Assembly (NCBI RefSeq): GCF_900101395.1
Contig: NZ_FMZO01000011.1
Span: 28,880 to 92,879, forward strand
Length of the DNA stretch: 64,000 bases
Reading direction: 5' to 3'
Source: Niabella drilacis
GTDB taxonomy: Bacteria > Bacteroidota > Bacteroidia > Chitinophagales > Chitinophagaceae
Shown here one piece after another: positions 9,120-17,887 of the stretch. The notes under the pieces are model-generated. The model ran no database searches. It was given only the letters and a program-made list of their open reading frames with translations, and was not told the origin of the DNA. The position numbers and the translations under genes were made by a program. Position 1 is the first letter of the stretch. Every line of letters begins with the position of its first letter.

Positions 9120-10052
9120 ATGAAAAAACAATGCATCAGAATCGTGCTTACTTTTTTGATATGCTGGATGGCTCCCAAGTCTTCCATCGCCTGTGATATC
9201 TGCGGTTGCGGCGTGGGCAACGATTATATCGGCATCCTGCCGGATTTTCACAAACATATCTTTGGCGTCCGCTACCGGCACAATTCACTTTGGAGTCATC
9301 TGGGTGTGGGCGGGCAAAAAACCTACCTTACGAGTTCGGAACACTACAATACGGTGGAAGCCTGGGGCGGCTGGAATATCACCGAAAAATTACGGGTAAT
9401 GGCAGCGGTTCCCTACAGCATCAACCGGCGCAGCAACGAGGAAGCTACCCGCACCAAAAGCGGTGTAGGCGATATAAGTCTTTCCGCGTTCTATCAGCTG
9501 ATCAATAAACGCCAACCTGTGGGCAGCAAACTGCTGGTGCAGAGCCTTTGGCTGGGCGGTGGCGTAAAACTGGCCACCGGCTCCTATGACCCTGCAGACC
9601 GCAATGCATCCGGAGAAAGTGCCAATCTTTTTCAGCTGGGATCCGGCAGTACCGATTTTTCGCTGAACGGTATGTATGACCTGAGGGTGCAGGACGCGGG
9701 TATCAATCTTGGCGCATACTACAAAATAAATACAGCCAACCGTTACGATTACCGTTACGGGAACAAGCTCAACCTGAATGCGCAGGCCTATTATAAATTC
9801 CGGATCGCCAACCAGCTGATGCTGGCGCCCAACGCCGGTGTTCAATATGAGCAGGCAGGAACGGATGTAGACAATGATGTACTGGTAACAGTGTCCGGCG
9901 GAAACCTCCTGATGGGTACGGCGGGGATCGAAACGGCCTATAAAAAGATCGCCATTGGCGCCAATTTTCAAACCCCGTTCTCGCAGAACCTGGCCAATGG
10001 TATTGTAAAGGCCAATAACCGGGTAATGGTGCACCTGTCCGTAGCGCTTTAA
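9120..10052 (+). CDS. Outer membrane transporter-like barrel with N-terminal CDICGCG motif
   Basis: A 310-aa secreted protein. After a signal peptide (about 24 residues) the mature chain begins CDICGCGVGNDYIGILPDFHKH, with Cys25, Cys28 and Cys30. This Cys-dense start is followed by a beta-barrel-like sequence (LWLGGGVKLATGSYDP, INLGAYYKIN, LMLAPNAGVQYE) ending in a hydrophobic Leu. Proteins of this shape are annotated only as transporter in Bacteroidota and are known to me next to MbnP/MbnH pairs. It lies 34 bp after the MbnH-like gene. The Cys cluster at the exported N-terminus suggests metal handling at the outer membrane (inference). Confidence 0.75.
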   Translation: MKKQCIRIVLTFLICWMAPKSSIACDICGCGVGNDYIGILPDFHKHIFGVRYRHNSLWSHLGVGGQKTYLTSSEHYNTVEAWGGWNITEKLRVMAAVPYSINRRSNEEATRTKSGVGDISLSAFYQLINKRQPVGSKLLVQSLWLGGGVKLATGSYDPADRNASGESANLFQLGSGSTDFSLNGMYDLRVQDAGINLGAYYKINTANRYDYRYGNKLNLNAQAYYKFRIANQLMLAPNAGVQYEQAGTDVDNDVLVTVSGGNLLMGTAGIETAYKKIAIGANFQTPFSQNLANGIVKANNRVMVHLSVAL

Positions 10053-10058
10053 GCCGGG

Positions 10059-11216
10059 TCATTCTGCCCAGCTCATGATATAATCAGGGTTCTCCAGCTC
10101 CAGTGCCTGCTGCGTGATCATCAGCGGATGAAACGTGTCTACCATCACTGCCAGCTCCTTTGTTTCGCGGGTGCCAATGCTTTTTTCCACAGCACCGGGA
10201 TGCGGCCCGTGGGGTATACCTGCAGGGTGAAGGGTGATCATTCCCCGCGTAACATGTTTACGGCTCATAAAATCACCATCCACATAATAGATCACCTCAT
10301 CGCTGTCGATATTGCTGTGGTTATAAGGCGCCGGTATCGCCTGCGGATGATAATCAAATAAACGGGGCACAAAAGAACAAACCACAAAGGCACTCGTTTC
10401 AAAGGTCTGGTGCACGGGTGGTGGCTGATGCACCCTCCCGGTAATGGGCTCAAAATCATGAATGGAAAAGATAAAAGGATAACAGCAGCCATCCCAGCCG
10501 ATCACATCAAAAGGATGGGTGCCATAGTGCAGTCCGTAAAGCAAGCCTTTTTTTTTAGCGCGGATCAGGAAATCGCCTTTTTCATCCGTTGTCACCAGGT
10601 TTACGGGCGGCCGGATATCGCGCTCGCAATAGGGGGCATGTTCCATCAGCTGCCCGTATTGGCTGAGGTAGCGTTTGGGAAACCGCAGGGGAGTGAACGA
10701 TTCAACGATGAACAACCGGTTATGCGTATCGTTAAAATGGATCTGGTAGATGGTGCCCCTGGGCAGTACGATATAATCGCCATAACCAAAAGGGAGATCG
10801 CCGTACTGGGTTTTGACCACGCCGGAACCTTCATGTATAAAAAGCAGTTCATCCCCATCGGTGTTCTTATAAAAATAATCCGTCATGCTTTGCCGGGGCG
10901 CAGCCAGCACAAGATGGCAGTCGTTGTTGACCAGTACCGGCACGCGGCTTTCTAAAAAATCCTCCGCCGGCTCTATCTTAAAGCCCTCAAAACAACGGTG
11001 CTGCAGCATTTTTTCTTCAGCGATACGGGGACTTACATCCCGTTGCGGCTCCGTTCTGATGATCTGTGTAGGAGGGTGGCAATGGTATAACAATGCATAA
11101 TCATTGCTGAACCCCTCTGTAGAAAAAAGTTGTTCGCTGTAAAGCCCGCCATCGGGTTTCCGGAACTGGGTATGGCGTTTATGCGGGATCGCTCCCAATG
11201 TATGATAATGTGGCAT
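10059..11216 (-). CDS. hmgA: Homogentisate 1,2-dioxygenase
   Basis: Opens the ring of homogentisate to maleylacetoacetate with a mononuclear Fe(II), in tyrosine/phenylalanine breakdown. The 385-aa cupin-like protein has the iron-binding motifs YNHSNIDSDEVIYYVDGDF and ITLHPAGIPHGPHPG. The frame is open 54 residues further upstream, but only ATG 11216 gives the expected N-terminus (MPHYHTLGAIPHKRHTQF). It is convergent with the barrel gene (6-bp gap) and divergent from 4-hydroxyphenylpyruvate dioxygenase, the enzyme that makes its substrate. Shorter than the human enzyme (445 aa), like other bacterial members. Confidence 0.93.
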   Translation of the reverse strand: MPHYHTLGAIPHKRHTQFRKPDGGLYSEQLFSTEGFSNDYALLYHCHPPTQIIRTEPQRDVSPRIAEEKMLQHRCFEGFKIEPAEDFLESRVPVLVNNDCHLVLAAPRQSMTDYFYKNTDGDELLFIHEGSGVVKTQYGDLPFGYGDYIVLPRGTIYQIHFNDTHNRLFIVESFTPLRFPKRYLSQYGQLMEHAPYCERDIRPPVNLVTTDEKGDFLIRAKKKGLLYGLHYGTHPFDVIGWDGCCYPFIFSIHDFEPITGRVHQPPPVHQTFETSAFVVCSFVPRLFDYHPQAIPAPYNHSNIDSDEVIYYVDGDFMSRKHVTRGMITLHPAGIPHGPHPGAVEKSIGTRETKELAVMVDTFHPLMITQQALELENPDYIMSWAE

Positions 11217-11670
11217 GGGGAATGTAAAATTTAAAATGATGATTTTGGAATGATGACCGGTGTAATACCAGCTGCGGCCCAAATGGCATCGGTCTTGCGT
11301 CGCAATCACGTTGTCTGTGGTGCAGGTGGCATCATACACCGGCCTGTGCGGCATCAATCCCTTACGCTCGCATGGCAAGGGTGGCCATCAGGAAATAAAA
11401 TTTCCATTGACGTTTATCGATCGGGTATATGAAATTTCTGAAGTAAGGCATGGGGAAATTTCTGATACAAAATTACCACATTTAGTAAAATAACGTACAT
11501 TTGTTATTATTTTTAAAGTGCGGCCCGATTATCCATATAAAGTTTTCCCAGATAAGCGCATCAATTATGTGCTGCTGATAGAAGCACTGTCTACAGACCG
11601 AAGCTGCTAACGGTCCGCTATCCTTTATGCTTCCCGCCCGCGGGACTTCTTTTACCTTAAAATTATCGTT
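11217..11670. promoter_or_regulatory. Divergent regulatory region hmgA / HPPD
   Basis: A 454-bp spacer with no gene. Two facing Bacteroidota-type -7 elements lie close together: TAATTTTG on the minus strand (11468-11475, toward hmgA) and TACATTTG on the plus strand (11496-11503, toward HPPD). Neither has a good TTG at -33. If real, both transcripts would have long leaders (about 245 and 160 nt). Shared control of the two genes is inferred from the arrangement. Confidence 0.35.
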
Positions 11671-12801
11671 ATGTCTGATACAAATCTTATGGCATCAGCG
11701 GCTGCGCCCGCTGTTGATTTTCTACCGTTGCAAGGCACAGATTATGTTGAATTTTATGTAGGCAATGCCAAACAGGCTGCACATTTTTATAAAACGGCCT
11801 TCGGGTTCCAATCCCTGGCCTATTCCGGTCCGGAAACCGGTGTAAAAGAAAAAGCCAGCTACGTGGTGCGCCAGAACAAACTCACTTTTGTATTCACCAC
11901 CCCTATAAAGAACTGTGCAGAAATAGAAGCACATCTTACCCGCCACGGCGACGGCGTGCGGATGCTGGCGCTGCGCGTGGATGACGCCACCGATGCCTGG
12001 GAACAAACCACCAGGCGTGGCGGCAAAAGTTATATGAAACCGGTAAAAACAGCGGATGCACAGGGGGAAGTGATCATGAGTGGCATCCACACTTATGGCG
12101 ATACCATCCACCTTTTTATCGAACGGAAAAATTACAAAGGCCCCTTTCTCCCTGGTTATAAGAAATGGGAGAGCCGTTATAATCCACCAGGTACAGGGTT
12201 ACTATATGTAGACCATTGCGTGGGTAACGTAGGCTGGAACCAGATGAATAAATGGGTACAATTTTATGAGGATGTGATGGGCTTCCGGAATATCTTATCC
12301 TTTGACGATACCGATATCTCCACTGAATATTCCGCGCTCATGAGCAAGGTGATGAGCAATGGCAACGGGTTTGTAAAGTTCCCGATCAATGAACCGGCGG
12401 AGGGAAAGAAAAAATCACAGGTAGAGGAATACCTGGAGTTCTATAATGGGGAGGGGGTGCAGCATGTAGCGCTGGCCACCCATAATATCATTGAAACAGT
12501 AACGGCGCTGCAGGGCCGCGGCGTGGAGTTTCTGAAGATACCGGACAATTATTATGATACCGTGCTGGATCGGGTGGGTGCCATCGATGAGGACCTGCTG
12601 CCGCTAAAAGAGCTGGGGATCCTCATCGACCGGGATGAAGAAGGATACCTGTTGCAGATATTTTCAAAACCCGTGGAAGACCGTCCCACGCTGTTCTTTG
12701 AGATCATCCAGCGCAAAGGCGCCAAAAGCTTTGGGAAAGGCAATTTTAAAGCCTTGTTTGAAGCACTGGAGCGGGAACAGGAATCCAGGGGGAACCTGTA
12801 G
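11671..12801 (+). CDS. hppD: 4-hydroxyphenylpyruvate dioxygenase
   Basis: Converts 4-hydroxyphenylpyruvate to homogentisate; cytosolic, Fe(II)-dependent. The 376-aa protein has two vicinal-oxygen-chelate domains. The metal ligands are visible as His in YVDHCVGNV, His in GVQHVALATHN and Glu in PTLFFEIIQRKG, with the family C-terminal GKGNFKALFEALEREQ. It is divergent from homogentisate dioxygenase and upstream of an aminotransferase, giving three successive steps of tyrosine degradation in one place. Fumarylacetoacetase and maleylacetoacetate isomerase are not in the window. Confidence 0.96.
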   Translation: MSDTNLMASAAAPAVDFLPLQGTDYVEFYVGNAKQAAHFYKTAFGFQSLAYSGPETGVKEKASYVVRQNKLTFVFTTPIKNCAEIEAHLTRHGDGVRMLALRVDDATDAWEQTTRRGGKSYMKPVKTADAQGEVIMSGIHTYGDTIHLFIERKNYKGPFLPGYKKWESRYNPPGTGLLYVDHCVGNVGWNQMNKWVQFYEDVMGFRNILSFDDTDISTEYSALMSKVMSNGNGFVKFPINEPAEGKKKSQVEEYLEFYNGEGVQHVALATHNIIETVTALQGRGVEFLKIPDNYYDTVLDRVGAIDEDLLPLKELGILIDRDEEGYLLQIFSKPVEDRPTLFFEIIQRKGAKSFGKGNFKALFEALEREQESRGNL

Positions 12802-12890
12802 ACGCTGGTCAACGGGCAATTAAGCGCGTTCGGTTTTACATACTACTGTTATGTTAAGCATAAAAAGGCGTACTATAGTTGCCACAGAAA

Positions 12891-12936
12891 CGCGGAAGCA
12901 TAGAAAAGAACTCAGTGATTCTGTGTATTCAGTGGC
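12891..12936. repeat. Fragment of dispersed CACAGA repeat
   Basis: GCCACAGAAACGCGGAAGC ... CTGTGTATTCAGTGGC, with short inverted ends. It is related in style to the CACAGA elements at 58912-59093 and to the array at 63541-64000. It makes the open frame upstream of the aminotransferase ATG spurious. Confidence 0.5.
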
Positions 12937-12977
12937 GGCAAAACAGACTTAACATCACACTACATTGCACATTTTAT

Positions 12978-14249
12978 ATGCAACATTCTACATCTCAACT
13001 AAAGCTCTCGCAATTAGCAGCATCGATACCAGGGTCGGCCATACTGGCTTTTAGTAATGCCGTAAAGGAACGCATCCGCAACGGTGAAAAGATCTATAAT
13101 CTTACCGTTGGCGATTTTGACCCTTCGGTGTTCCCGATTCCCCGGGTACTGGAGGAAGCCATTATTGACGCTTACCGGAACCGGCAGACGAATTACCCGC
13201 TGGCCGAGGGAAATGCCGACCTGAGAGAAACCCTTTCCTCATTTATAGCGGATGTTCAGGGGCTGTGCTATCCCGCATCGGATATACTGGTGGCAGCCGG
13301 CGGGCGCCCGCTGATCTATGCGGCTTACCAGGTCATCGTGGATCCGGGCGATAAAGTGATCTATCCCGTACCCTCATGGAATAACAATTATTATGTACAG
13401 CTTACAAAAGGCCATCACTGCCGGATTGAAACCCGGCCGGAACATCATTTTATGCCGGTAGCGGAAGAAATAGCTCCACATATAAGCGATGCCGTCCTGC
13501 TGGCCCTTTGTTCCCCGCAAAACCCAACGGGCACCTGTTATACCGCTGATCAGCTAAAAGATGTTTGCCGGCTGGTGGTCAAAGAAAATGAGCGGCGCGG
13601 GCCCGGGAAAAAAAAACTGTACATCCTGTACGACCAGATCTATCACCTGCTTACGCATCAGCAAACGGAGCATGCGGATCCGGTTTCTGTCTTCCCCCGC
13701 GTAAAGCCTTATTGTATTTATGTAGATGCGATCAGCAAGGGCTTTGCAGCCACAGGGGTACGCGTGGGCTGGGGTTATGGCCCGGAGCCTGTCATTGCAA
13801 AAATGAAGGCCGTGCTGAGCCATGTGGGCGCCTGGGCGCCGATGGCCGAGCAAAAAGCCGTTGCCTCTTTTTTACAATCCCGGGATGCCGTTAAACAGTT
13901 CCTGGATCCCTTCAAAAAAGAGCTCTTTGACCGGCTGCAGCAGATCTATAACGCCATCCGGCTATTTAAACGGGAAGGGCTGCCGGTAGATGCCATTGCA
14001 CCCCAGGCGTCCATTTACCTGACTGTAAAGATCGATATACCGGGTGATGCTTCAGCGCTGTTGCTGAACGGGGCGGGCATCGCCCTGCTTCCTTTTTCCG
14101 TTTTTGGCGCTACCAAAAGTAAAAAATGGTACCGTTTGAGTGTGGGCACCTGCCGGAAAGAAGCGATCAGTCCCATGCTCCGGGCATTTAAAAAAATTTT
14201 ACAGGAGAACGGGGAGCCGGCGCATCACTCCAGATCCCGGGAGGCATAA
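12978..14249 (+). CDS. PLP-dependent class I/II aminotransferase, probably tyrosine/aromatic
   Basis: A 423-aa fold-type I aminotransferase. YNLTVGDFDPSVFP, the Asn-Pro-Thr-Gly of CSPQNPTGTC, the pyridine-nitrogen Asp in LYDQIYH, the PLP-lysine in DAISKGFAATG and Arg in RLSVGTCR are all in order. Its position downstream of 4-hydroxyphenylpyruvate dioxygenase makes tyrosine the likely amino donor, giving 4-hydroxyphenylpyruvate. Motifs alone would also allow aspartate or other substrates. The frame runs open to 12879, but that part is a repeat; ATG 12978 gives the conserved N-terminus. A bidirectional terminator follows. Confidence 0.88.
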   Translation: MQHSTSQLKLSQLAASIPGSAILAFSNAVKERIRNGEKIYNLTVGDFDPSVFPIPRVLEEAIIDAYRNRQTNYPLAEGNADLRETLSSFIADVQGLCYPASDILVAAGGRPLIYAAYQVIVDPGDKVIYPVPSWNNNYYVQLTKGHHCRIETRPEHHFMPVAEEIAPHISDAVLLALCSPQNPTGTCYTADQLKDVCRLVVKENERRGPGKKKLYILYDQIYHLLTHQQTEHADPVSVFPRVKPYCIYVDAISKGFAATGVRVGWGYGPEPVIAKMKAVLSHVGAWAPMAEQKAVASFLQSRDAVKQFLDPFKKELFDRLQQIYNAIRLFKREGLPVDAIAPQASIYLTVKIDIPGDASALLLNGAGIALLPFSVFGATKSKKWYRLSVGTCRKEAISPMLRAFKKILQENGEPAHHSRSREA

Positions 14250-14251
14250 AA

Positions 14252-14282
14252 AAACCGCCCCGATCAGATCGGGACGGCGGTT
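14252..14282. terminator. Bidirectional intrinsic terminator
   Basis: Arms AACCGCC..CCGAT and ATCGG..GGCGGTT form a GC-rich hairpin with a small bulge. A-rich sequence lies on the left (U-tract for the minus-strand lipoprotein gene) and TTAATAACCTTTT on the right for the aminotransferase. Confidence 0.75.
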
Positions 14283-14310
14283 AATAACCTTTTGCTAAAG
14301 TATAACTAAA

Positions 14311-14514
14311 TTATTTTTTAGTTGTATCTGCAGCAGGAGCTTTAGCAGCTGTATCTTGACCGGCAGGAGCTACTGTAGTATCAGGAGTAGGAGCCGGAGG
14401 AGGAGTTACATTCAGGGAAGTATCAGCACCTGGAGTTTCTTCAGTTTTAGTTTCAGAACTGTTACAAGCTGCGAAAGAAACTGCGATCAGAGCAATTGCA
14501 AATAATTTTTTCAT
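14311..14514 (-). CDS. Small Pro/Ala/Thr-rich lipoprotein
   Basis: A 67-aa protein with a lipoprotein signal (FAACNSS, Cys17), then a low-complexity mature part rich in Thr, Pro, Ala and Asp with repeated DTT/DTS units and a Lys-Lys end. It contains no fold or catalytic motif, and resembles the many short unstructured surface or periplasmic lipoproteins of this phylum. It stands alone, with a terminator downstream and an AT-rich region (14515-14670) upstream separating it from the suf operon. Function unknown. Confidence 0.75.
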   Translation of the reverse strand: MKKLFAIALIAVSFAACNSSETKTEETPGADTSLNVTPPPAPTPDTTVAPAGQDTAAKAPAADTTKK

Positions 14515-14673
14515 TGTTTGTTTTTTTAATTTAAAATTATAATTTGATATTAATACTGGTTTTGAAAAAAGGTAACCGGTTTCAATGAAAAAATATTTTT
14601 ATTACAATATTATGATTGTCAACTTAATATGAATTATTTAAAAAAAAATATCTTAAAAACCAGCCGGGCAGGG

Positions 14674-15141
14674 TCACAAAACCGGGTTCTGGCGTACCAG
14701 GCTATTGAATTTCACAGAGGATTCCTCCTCTTTTCCGATCAGGTCGCTCAGGGTGATCTGTACCAGCAGCTTGTCAATAGTCAGCTGTAATATCTGCCAC
14801 AGCGACCGGGCAGAACAGTCTACCGAATTGGTACAGAACCGCATATTCCCCTTGTGTGCACCGCAAAAGCTGGTATCAAATAATACACCTCCCAGGGCAT
14901 CGAGCACCTCTTTTATAATGATTTCGCCGGCTGGCCGGGCAAGAATGTATCCCCCCTTGTTACCGGGAGTACTGCGGATAAAGTTTGCCATGCGCAGGGT
15001 ACGGGCAATTTTTGCCGCATAATGCGTGGTCAGTCCTTCGGCATCGCTGAGCTGGGGAATGCTTAATCCCTCTTCATCTTTACAGGCGGCGAGCCTGATC
15101 AGGATCCTCAAGCCATATTCTTCCTGTGCGGTAATTTTCAT
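14674..15141 (-). CDS. Rrf2-family transcriptional regulator (IscR/SufR-like)
   Basis: A 155-aa winged-helix repressor of the Rrf2 family, with an N-terminal HTH (YGLRILIRLA..., about residues 9-60), the wing motif GNKGGYILARP and three cysteines in the later loop (Cys93, Cys103, Cys109; spacing CX9CX5C) that can hold an Fe-S cluster as in IscR. It is the last gene of the suf operon, 43 bp after the sufT-like gene, so it probably senses cluster status and controls the operon in which it lies (inference). In many bacteria such a regulator heads the operon. Confidence 0.88.
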   Translation of the reverse strand: MKITAQEEYGLRILIRLAACKDEEGLSIPQLSDAEGLTTHYAAKIARTLRMANFIRSTPGNKGGYILARPAGEIIIKEVLDALGGVLFDTSFCGAHKGNMRFCTNSVDCSARSLWQILQLTIDKLLVQITLSDLIGKEEESSVKFNSLVRQNPVL

Positions 15142-15184
15142 TTTAATAATTTTTCCCGGATTCCCTGTTCCTTTTTATACTGTT

Positions 15185-15496
15185 TTATAAGAATCCCAAT
15201 TCCAGTTGGGCTATTTCACTCATCATACTTTTGTTCCATGCCGGATCCCAGGTTATGGTTACCTCTACATCGCTTACGCCCTCTATGGCACGGATCTTTT
15301 GGTCTACCTCCACCGGTAGCGACTGCGCTGCAGGGCAGGAGGGCGCCGTAAGCGTCATCAGGATTTTTACATAGTTATGATCCAGCACCTCTATTTTATA
15401 GATCAGTCCCAGCTCATAAATGTTTACCGGTAACTCAGGATCAAATACGGTTTGCAGTTCCTTAATAACTTTTTCTTCTATTGTATCCGGTTCCAT
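15185..15496 (-). CDS. sufT: SUF-associated MIP18/DUF59 protein (SufT-like)
   Basis: A 103-aa protein of the MIP18/PaaD-like family, with LQTVFDPELPVNIYELGLIYKIE at the N-terminus and the conserved Cys in TLTAPSCPAAQ. SufT-type members help mature or deliver Fe-S clusters. It lies between sufE and the Rrf2 gene in the suf operon, which fixes its role better than sequence alone. Complete in length for the family. Confidence 0.88.
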   Translation of the reverse strand: MEPDTIEEKVIKELQTVFDPELPVNIYELGLIYKIEVLDHNYVKILMTLTAPSCPAAQSLPVEVDQKIRAIEGVSDVEVTITWDPAWNKSMMSEIAQLELGFL

Positions 15497-15558
15497 ATTT
15501 TTTTGTTTAAACCCGCCCGGATGACCCGGTTGGATGGGGTGAAGTTTAACGTTAAACC

Positions 15559-16011
15559 TTAAGCGTTGAACTTTGAACCTTTAAATGCCAGCGCGTAATG
15601 CTTCATTTGTTTAACCATTGCCCGCAACCCGTTGGACCGGGTCTGCGCCAGGTGGCTCGTCATGCCGATCTTATTGATGAAGTCCATATCCGCATCCAGG
15701 ATCTCATCGGGGGTATGATGGGAGAGTACGCGGATGAGCATACTGATCAATCCTTTTACGATGATGGCATCGCTTTCTGCTTTATAAATTACTTTGCCGC
15801 CGATATAGTCCGCTACCAGCCATACCGTAGACTGACAGCCCTTTACTTTGTTCTCCTCTTTTTTAAAGGCATCATCCAGCGGGGGTAATTTCTTGCCCAG
15901 GTCAATGATGTATTCGTATTTATCGTCCCAGGAATCGAAGAGTGAAAAGTCTTCAACGATCTCCTGTTCTATTTCGGGTATGCTTTTACTGTTCGTCATC
16001 TTTAAACTCAT
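15559..16011 (-). CDS. sufE: Cysteine desulfuration protein SufE
   Basis: Accepts persulfide sulfur from SufS and passes it to the SufBCD scaffold. The 150-aa protein has the catalytic Cys59 in VKGCQSTVWLVADY. The start at 16011 overlaps the stop of the upstream secreted-protein gene as ATGA, so translation is probably coupled; an alternative ATG at 15999 would drop four residues. The trailing spacer (15497-15558) contains the dispersed TTTAACGTTAAACCTTAA style repeat. Confidence 0.93.
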   Translation of the reverse strand: MSLKMTNSKSIPEIEQEIVEDFSLFDSWDDKYEYIIDLGKKLPPLDDAFKKEENKVKGCQSTVWLVADYIGGKVIYKAESDAIIVKGLISMLIRVLSHHTPDEILDADMDFINKIGMTSHLAQTRSNGLRAMVKQMKHYALAFKGSKFNA

Positions 16012-16538
16012 TTACCGTTCCATTGGCCGTTTCCGCCCGGAAACTTGTTCACCAGTTCATATCCCACATGCAGTGAGAAATCATTTTTATTTTTGTTCCG
16101 CTCTACCGTGTAATAAATATTCAATACTACCCAGCCGGTCATTTCGCGTCCGCTAAAGCCCCCGGGCCTCCAAAGGCAGGCCGATTCTTTCACTGCACGA
16201 TTCAGCTCATTTTTAAACCGCTCACCCTGCGCTTTTGTGACCGTAAGATCGCTCATTCCCTTTCCGGGCGACAAAATAAACCGGACCTGCGCGGTATCGG
16301 TGAACGCATTACCGGGTGTTGCCGGTGCCAGCTGTGCAAAAGGGATCCGGACGGCCAGGTAATTGCCAAAACCGGATTGTCCCCGGAACTGCGGAGATAT
16401 TTCCATTTTGTCAAATACGTTTCCCGGAACGTTCTGCGATTTTTCCGAATAGCATGTTGAAGAGCCGGCGGGCTGTCCAAGGGCGGGTCCCGTTAAAACA
16501 AGGACTGCACAAAAGAATATAGGCCATTTGCTCTTCAT
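16008..16538 (-). CDS. Secreted protein with TonB C-terminal-like domain, inside suf operon
   Basis: A 176-aa protein with a signal peptide ending around ALGQ (residue 21). The second half, VTKAQGERFKNELNRAVKES..W and WVVLNIYYTVE, resembles the TonB C-terminal fold (a helix with a conserved Trp/Pro turn, then a beta strand), but there is no TM anchor or Pro-rich linker. Two Cys residues occur (STC near the mature start and ESACLW). It sits between sufS and sufE, overlaps sufE by 4 bp, and is clearly co-transcribed. Why an exported protein is embedded among cytosolic Fe-S genes is unclear. The domain call is tentative. Confidence 0.6.
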   Translation of the reverse strand: MKSKWPIFFCAVLVLTGPALGQPAGSSTCYSEKSQNVPGNVFDKMEISPQFRGQSGFGNYLAVRIPFAQLAPATPGNAFTDTAQVRFILSPGKGMSDLTVTKAQGERFKNELNRAVKESACLWRPGGFSGREMTGWVVLNIYYTVERNKNKNDFSLHVGYELVNKFPGGNGQWNGK

Positions 16539-16566
16539 GATACTTTATACGGTTACCGGCCCCTTT

Positions 16567-17844
16567 TTATTTCAATACCTTAATTGCCTTTTTCAACCCT
16601 TCCGCCAGTTTATCCACTTCTTCCAGGGTGTTATAAACCGCAAAGGATGCGCGAATCGTGCCCGGTATGCAAAAACGGTTCATCAGCGGCTCGGCACAAT
16701 GATGGCCGGTGCGTACCGCTATCCCCTTATTATCCAGCAAAATTCCAATGTCCTGCGGATGCACGCCATCAATAACAAATGAAAGCACACTGGCTTTGTG
16801 CGCAGCTTCTCCAATGATCTTTATCCCTTCGATCTCTCTTACTTTCTCTGTGGCATAGGAGAGGAGCGCATCTTCGTGTTTGCGGATGTTTTCCTTACCC
16901 AGCTCATTGATATATTCAATGGCCGGCCTGAATGCTACAAAGTCTGCTATATTGGGGGTGCCTGCTTCAAATTTATAGGGCAGTTCATTGTAGGTGGTCT
17001 TTTCGAACGTTACCTCTTTGATCATTTCACCGCCGCCGTTGAATACGGGCATTGCTTCAAGAATCTGTTTTTTACCATATAAAGCGCCCGCACCGGTGGG
17101 GCCCAACATCTTGTGGGCAGATAATGCAAAAAAATCACAATCCAGCGCCTGCACATCAATATCCAGGTGCATGGAGGATTGGGCACCGTCTACCAGCACC
17201 AGGGCGCCTTTCCCGTGCGCGGCATCGATGATCGTCTTAACCGGGTTAATCGTACCCAGCGCATTGGATACGTGTACAACTGCAACCAGCTTTGTTTTTT
17301 CAGAAAGCAAGGTATAAAAGGCTTCCATATCCAGCTCGCCTTTATCTGTAACGGGGATCACTGTGAGCCGGGCTTTCTTTTCTTCACACACTATTTGCCA
17401 GGGCACAATATTGGAATGGTGCTCCATCCCGGATATGATCACCTCATCGCCCTCCTGCAGCTGCTGCCTTCCCCAGGTATACGCTACCAGGTTGATTCCT
17501 TCTGTGGTCCCTTTTGTATAAATAATTTCTTCCCGGTATGCGGCATTGATAAAGCCACGGATGGCATCACGTGTAGCTTCAAATGCTGCCGTGGCCTCTT
17601 CGGCCAGTGTATGAATGCCGCGGTGTACATTTGCGTTCAGGTGTGTATAATAATGCACCAGCGCGTCGATAACAGCTGCCGGTTTCTGGGAAGTGGCTGC
17701 GTTATCAAAATAAACCAGCGGATGTCCTTTTACCAGCCGGTTGAGGATCGGGAAATCATTCCTGATCTTTTCAATATCCAATACTTTGTTTTTTTCGCCT
17801 GCTGTCATCGTTTCATTACTCATCACCTGTATTTTTAATGTCAT
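16567..17844 (-). CDS. sufS: SufS cysteine desulfurase
   Basis: PLP enzyme that takes sulfur from L-cysteine for Fe-S assembly. The 425-aa class V aminotransferase-fold protein has substrate motif DNAATSQKP, PLP-binding EHHSNIVPWQ and lysine 245 in ALSAHKMLGPTG. The catalytic Cys is in RTGHHCAEPLM, the short loop typical of group II (SufS) enzymes needing SufE. An alternative start at 17823 (MSNETM) would remove seven residues. In operon with sufD upstream (43-bp gap). Confidence 0.96.
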   Translation of the reverse strand: MTLKIQVMSNETMTAGEKNKVLDIEKIRNDFPILNRLVKGHPLVYFDNAATSQKPAAVIDALVHYYTHLNANVHRGIHTLAEEATAAFEATRDAIRGFINAAYREEIIYTKGTTEGINLVAYTWGRQQLQEGDEVIISGMEHHSNIVPWQIVCEEKKARLTVIPVTDKGELDMEAFYTLLSEKTKLVAVVHVSNALGTINPVKTIIDAAHGKGALVLVDGAQSSMHLDIDVQALDCDFFALSAHKMLGPTGAGALYGKKQILEAMPVFNGGGEMIKEVTFEKTTYNELPYKFEAGTPNIADFVAFRPAIEYINELGKENIRKHEDALLSYATEKVREIEGIKIIGEAAHKASVLSFVIDGVHPQDIGILLDNKGIAVRTGHHCAEPLMNRFCIPGTIRASFAVYNTLEEVDKLAEGLKKAIKVLK

Positions 17845-17887
17845 TGGATCTTATAACGCCCTGTTCAGGGCTTCCTTTGCGCCTGTC

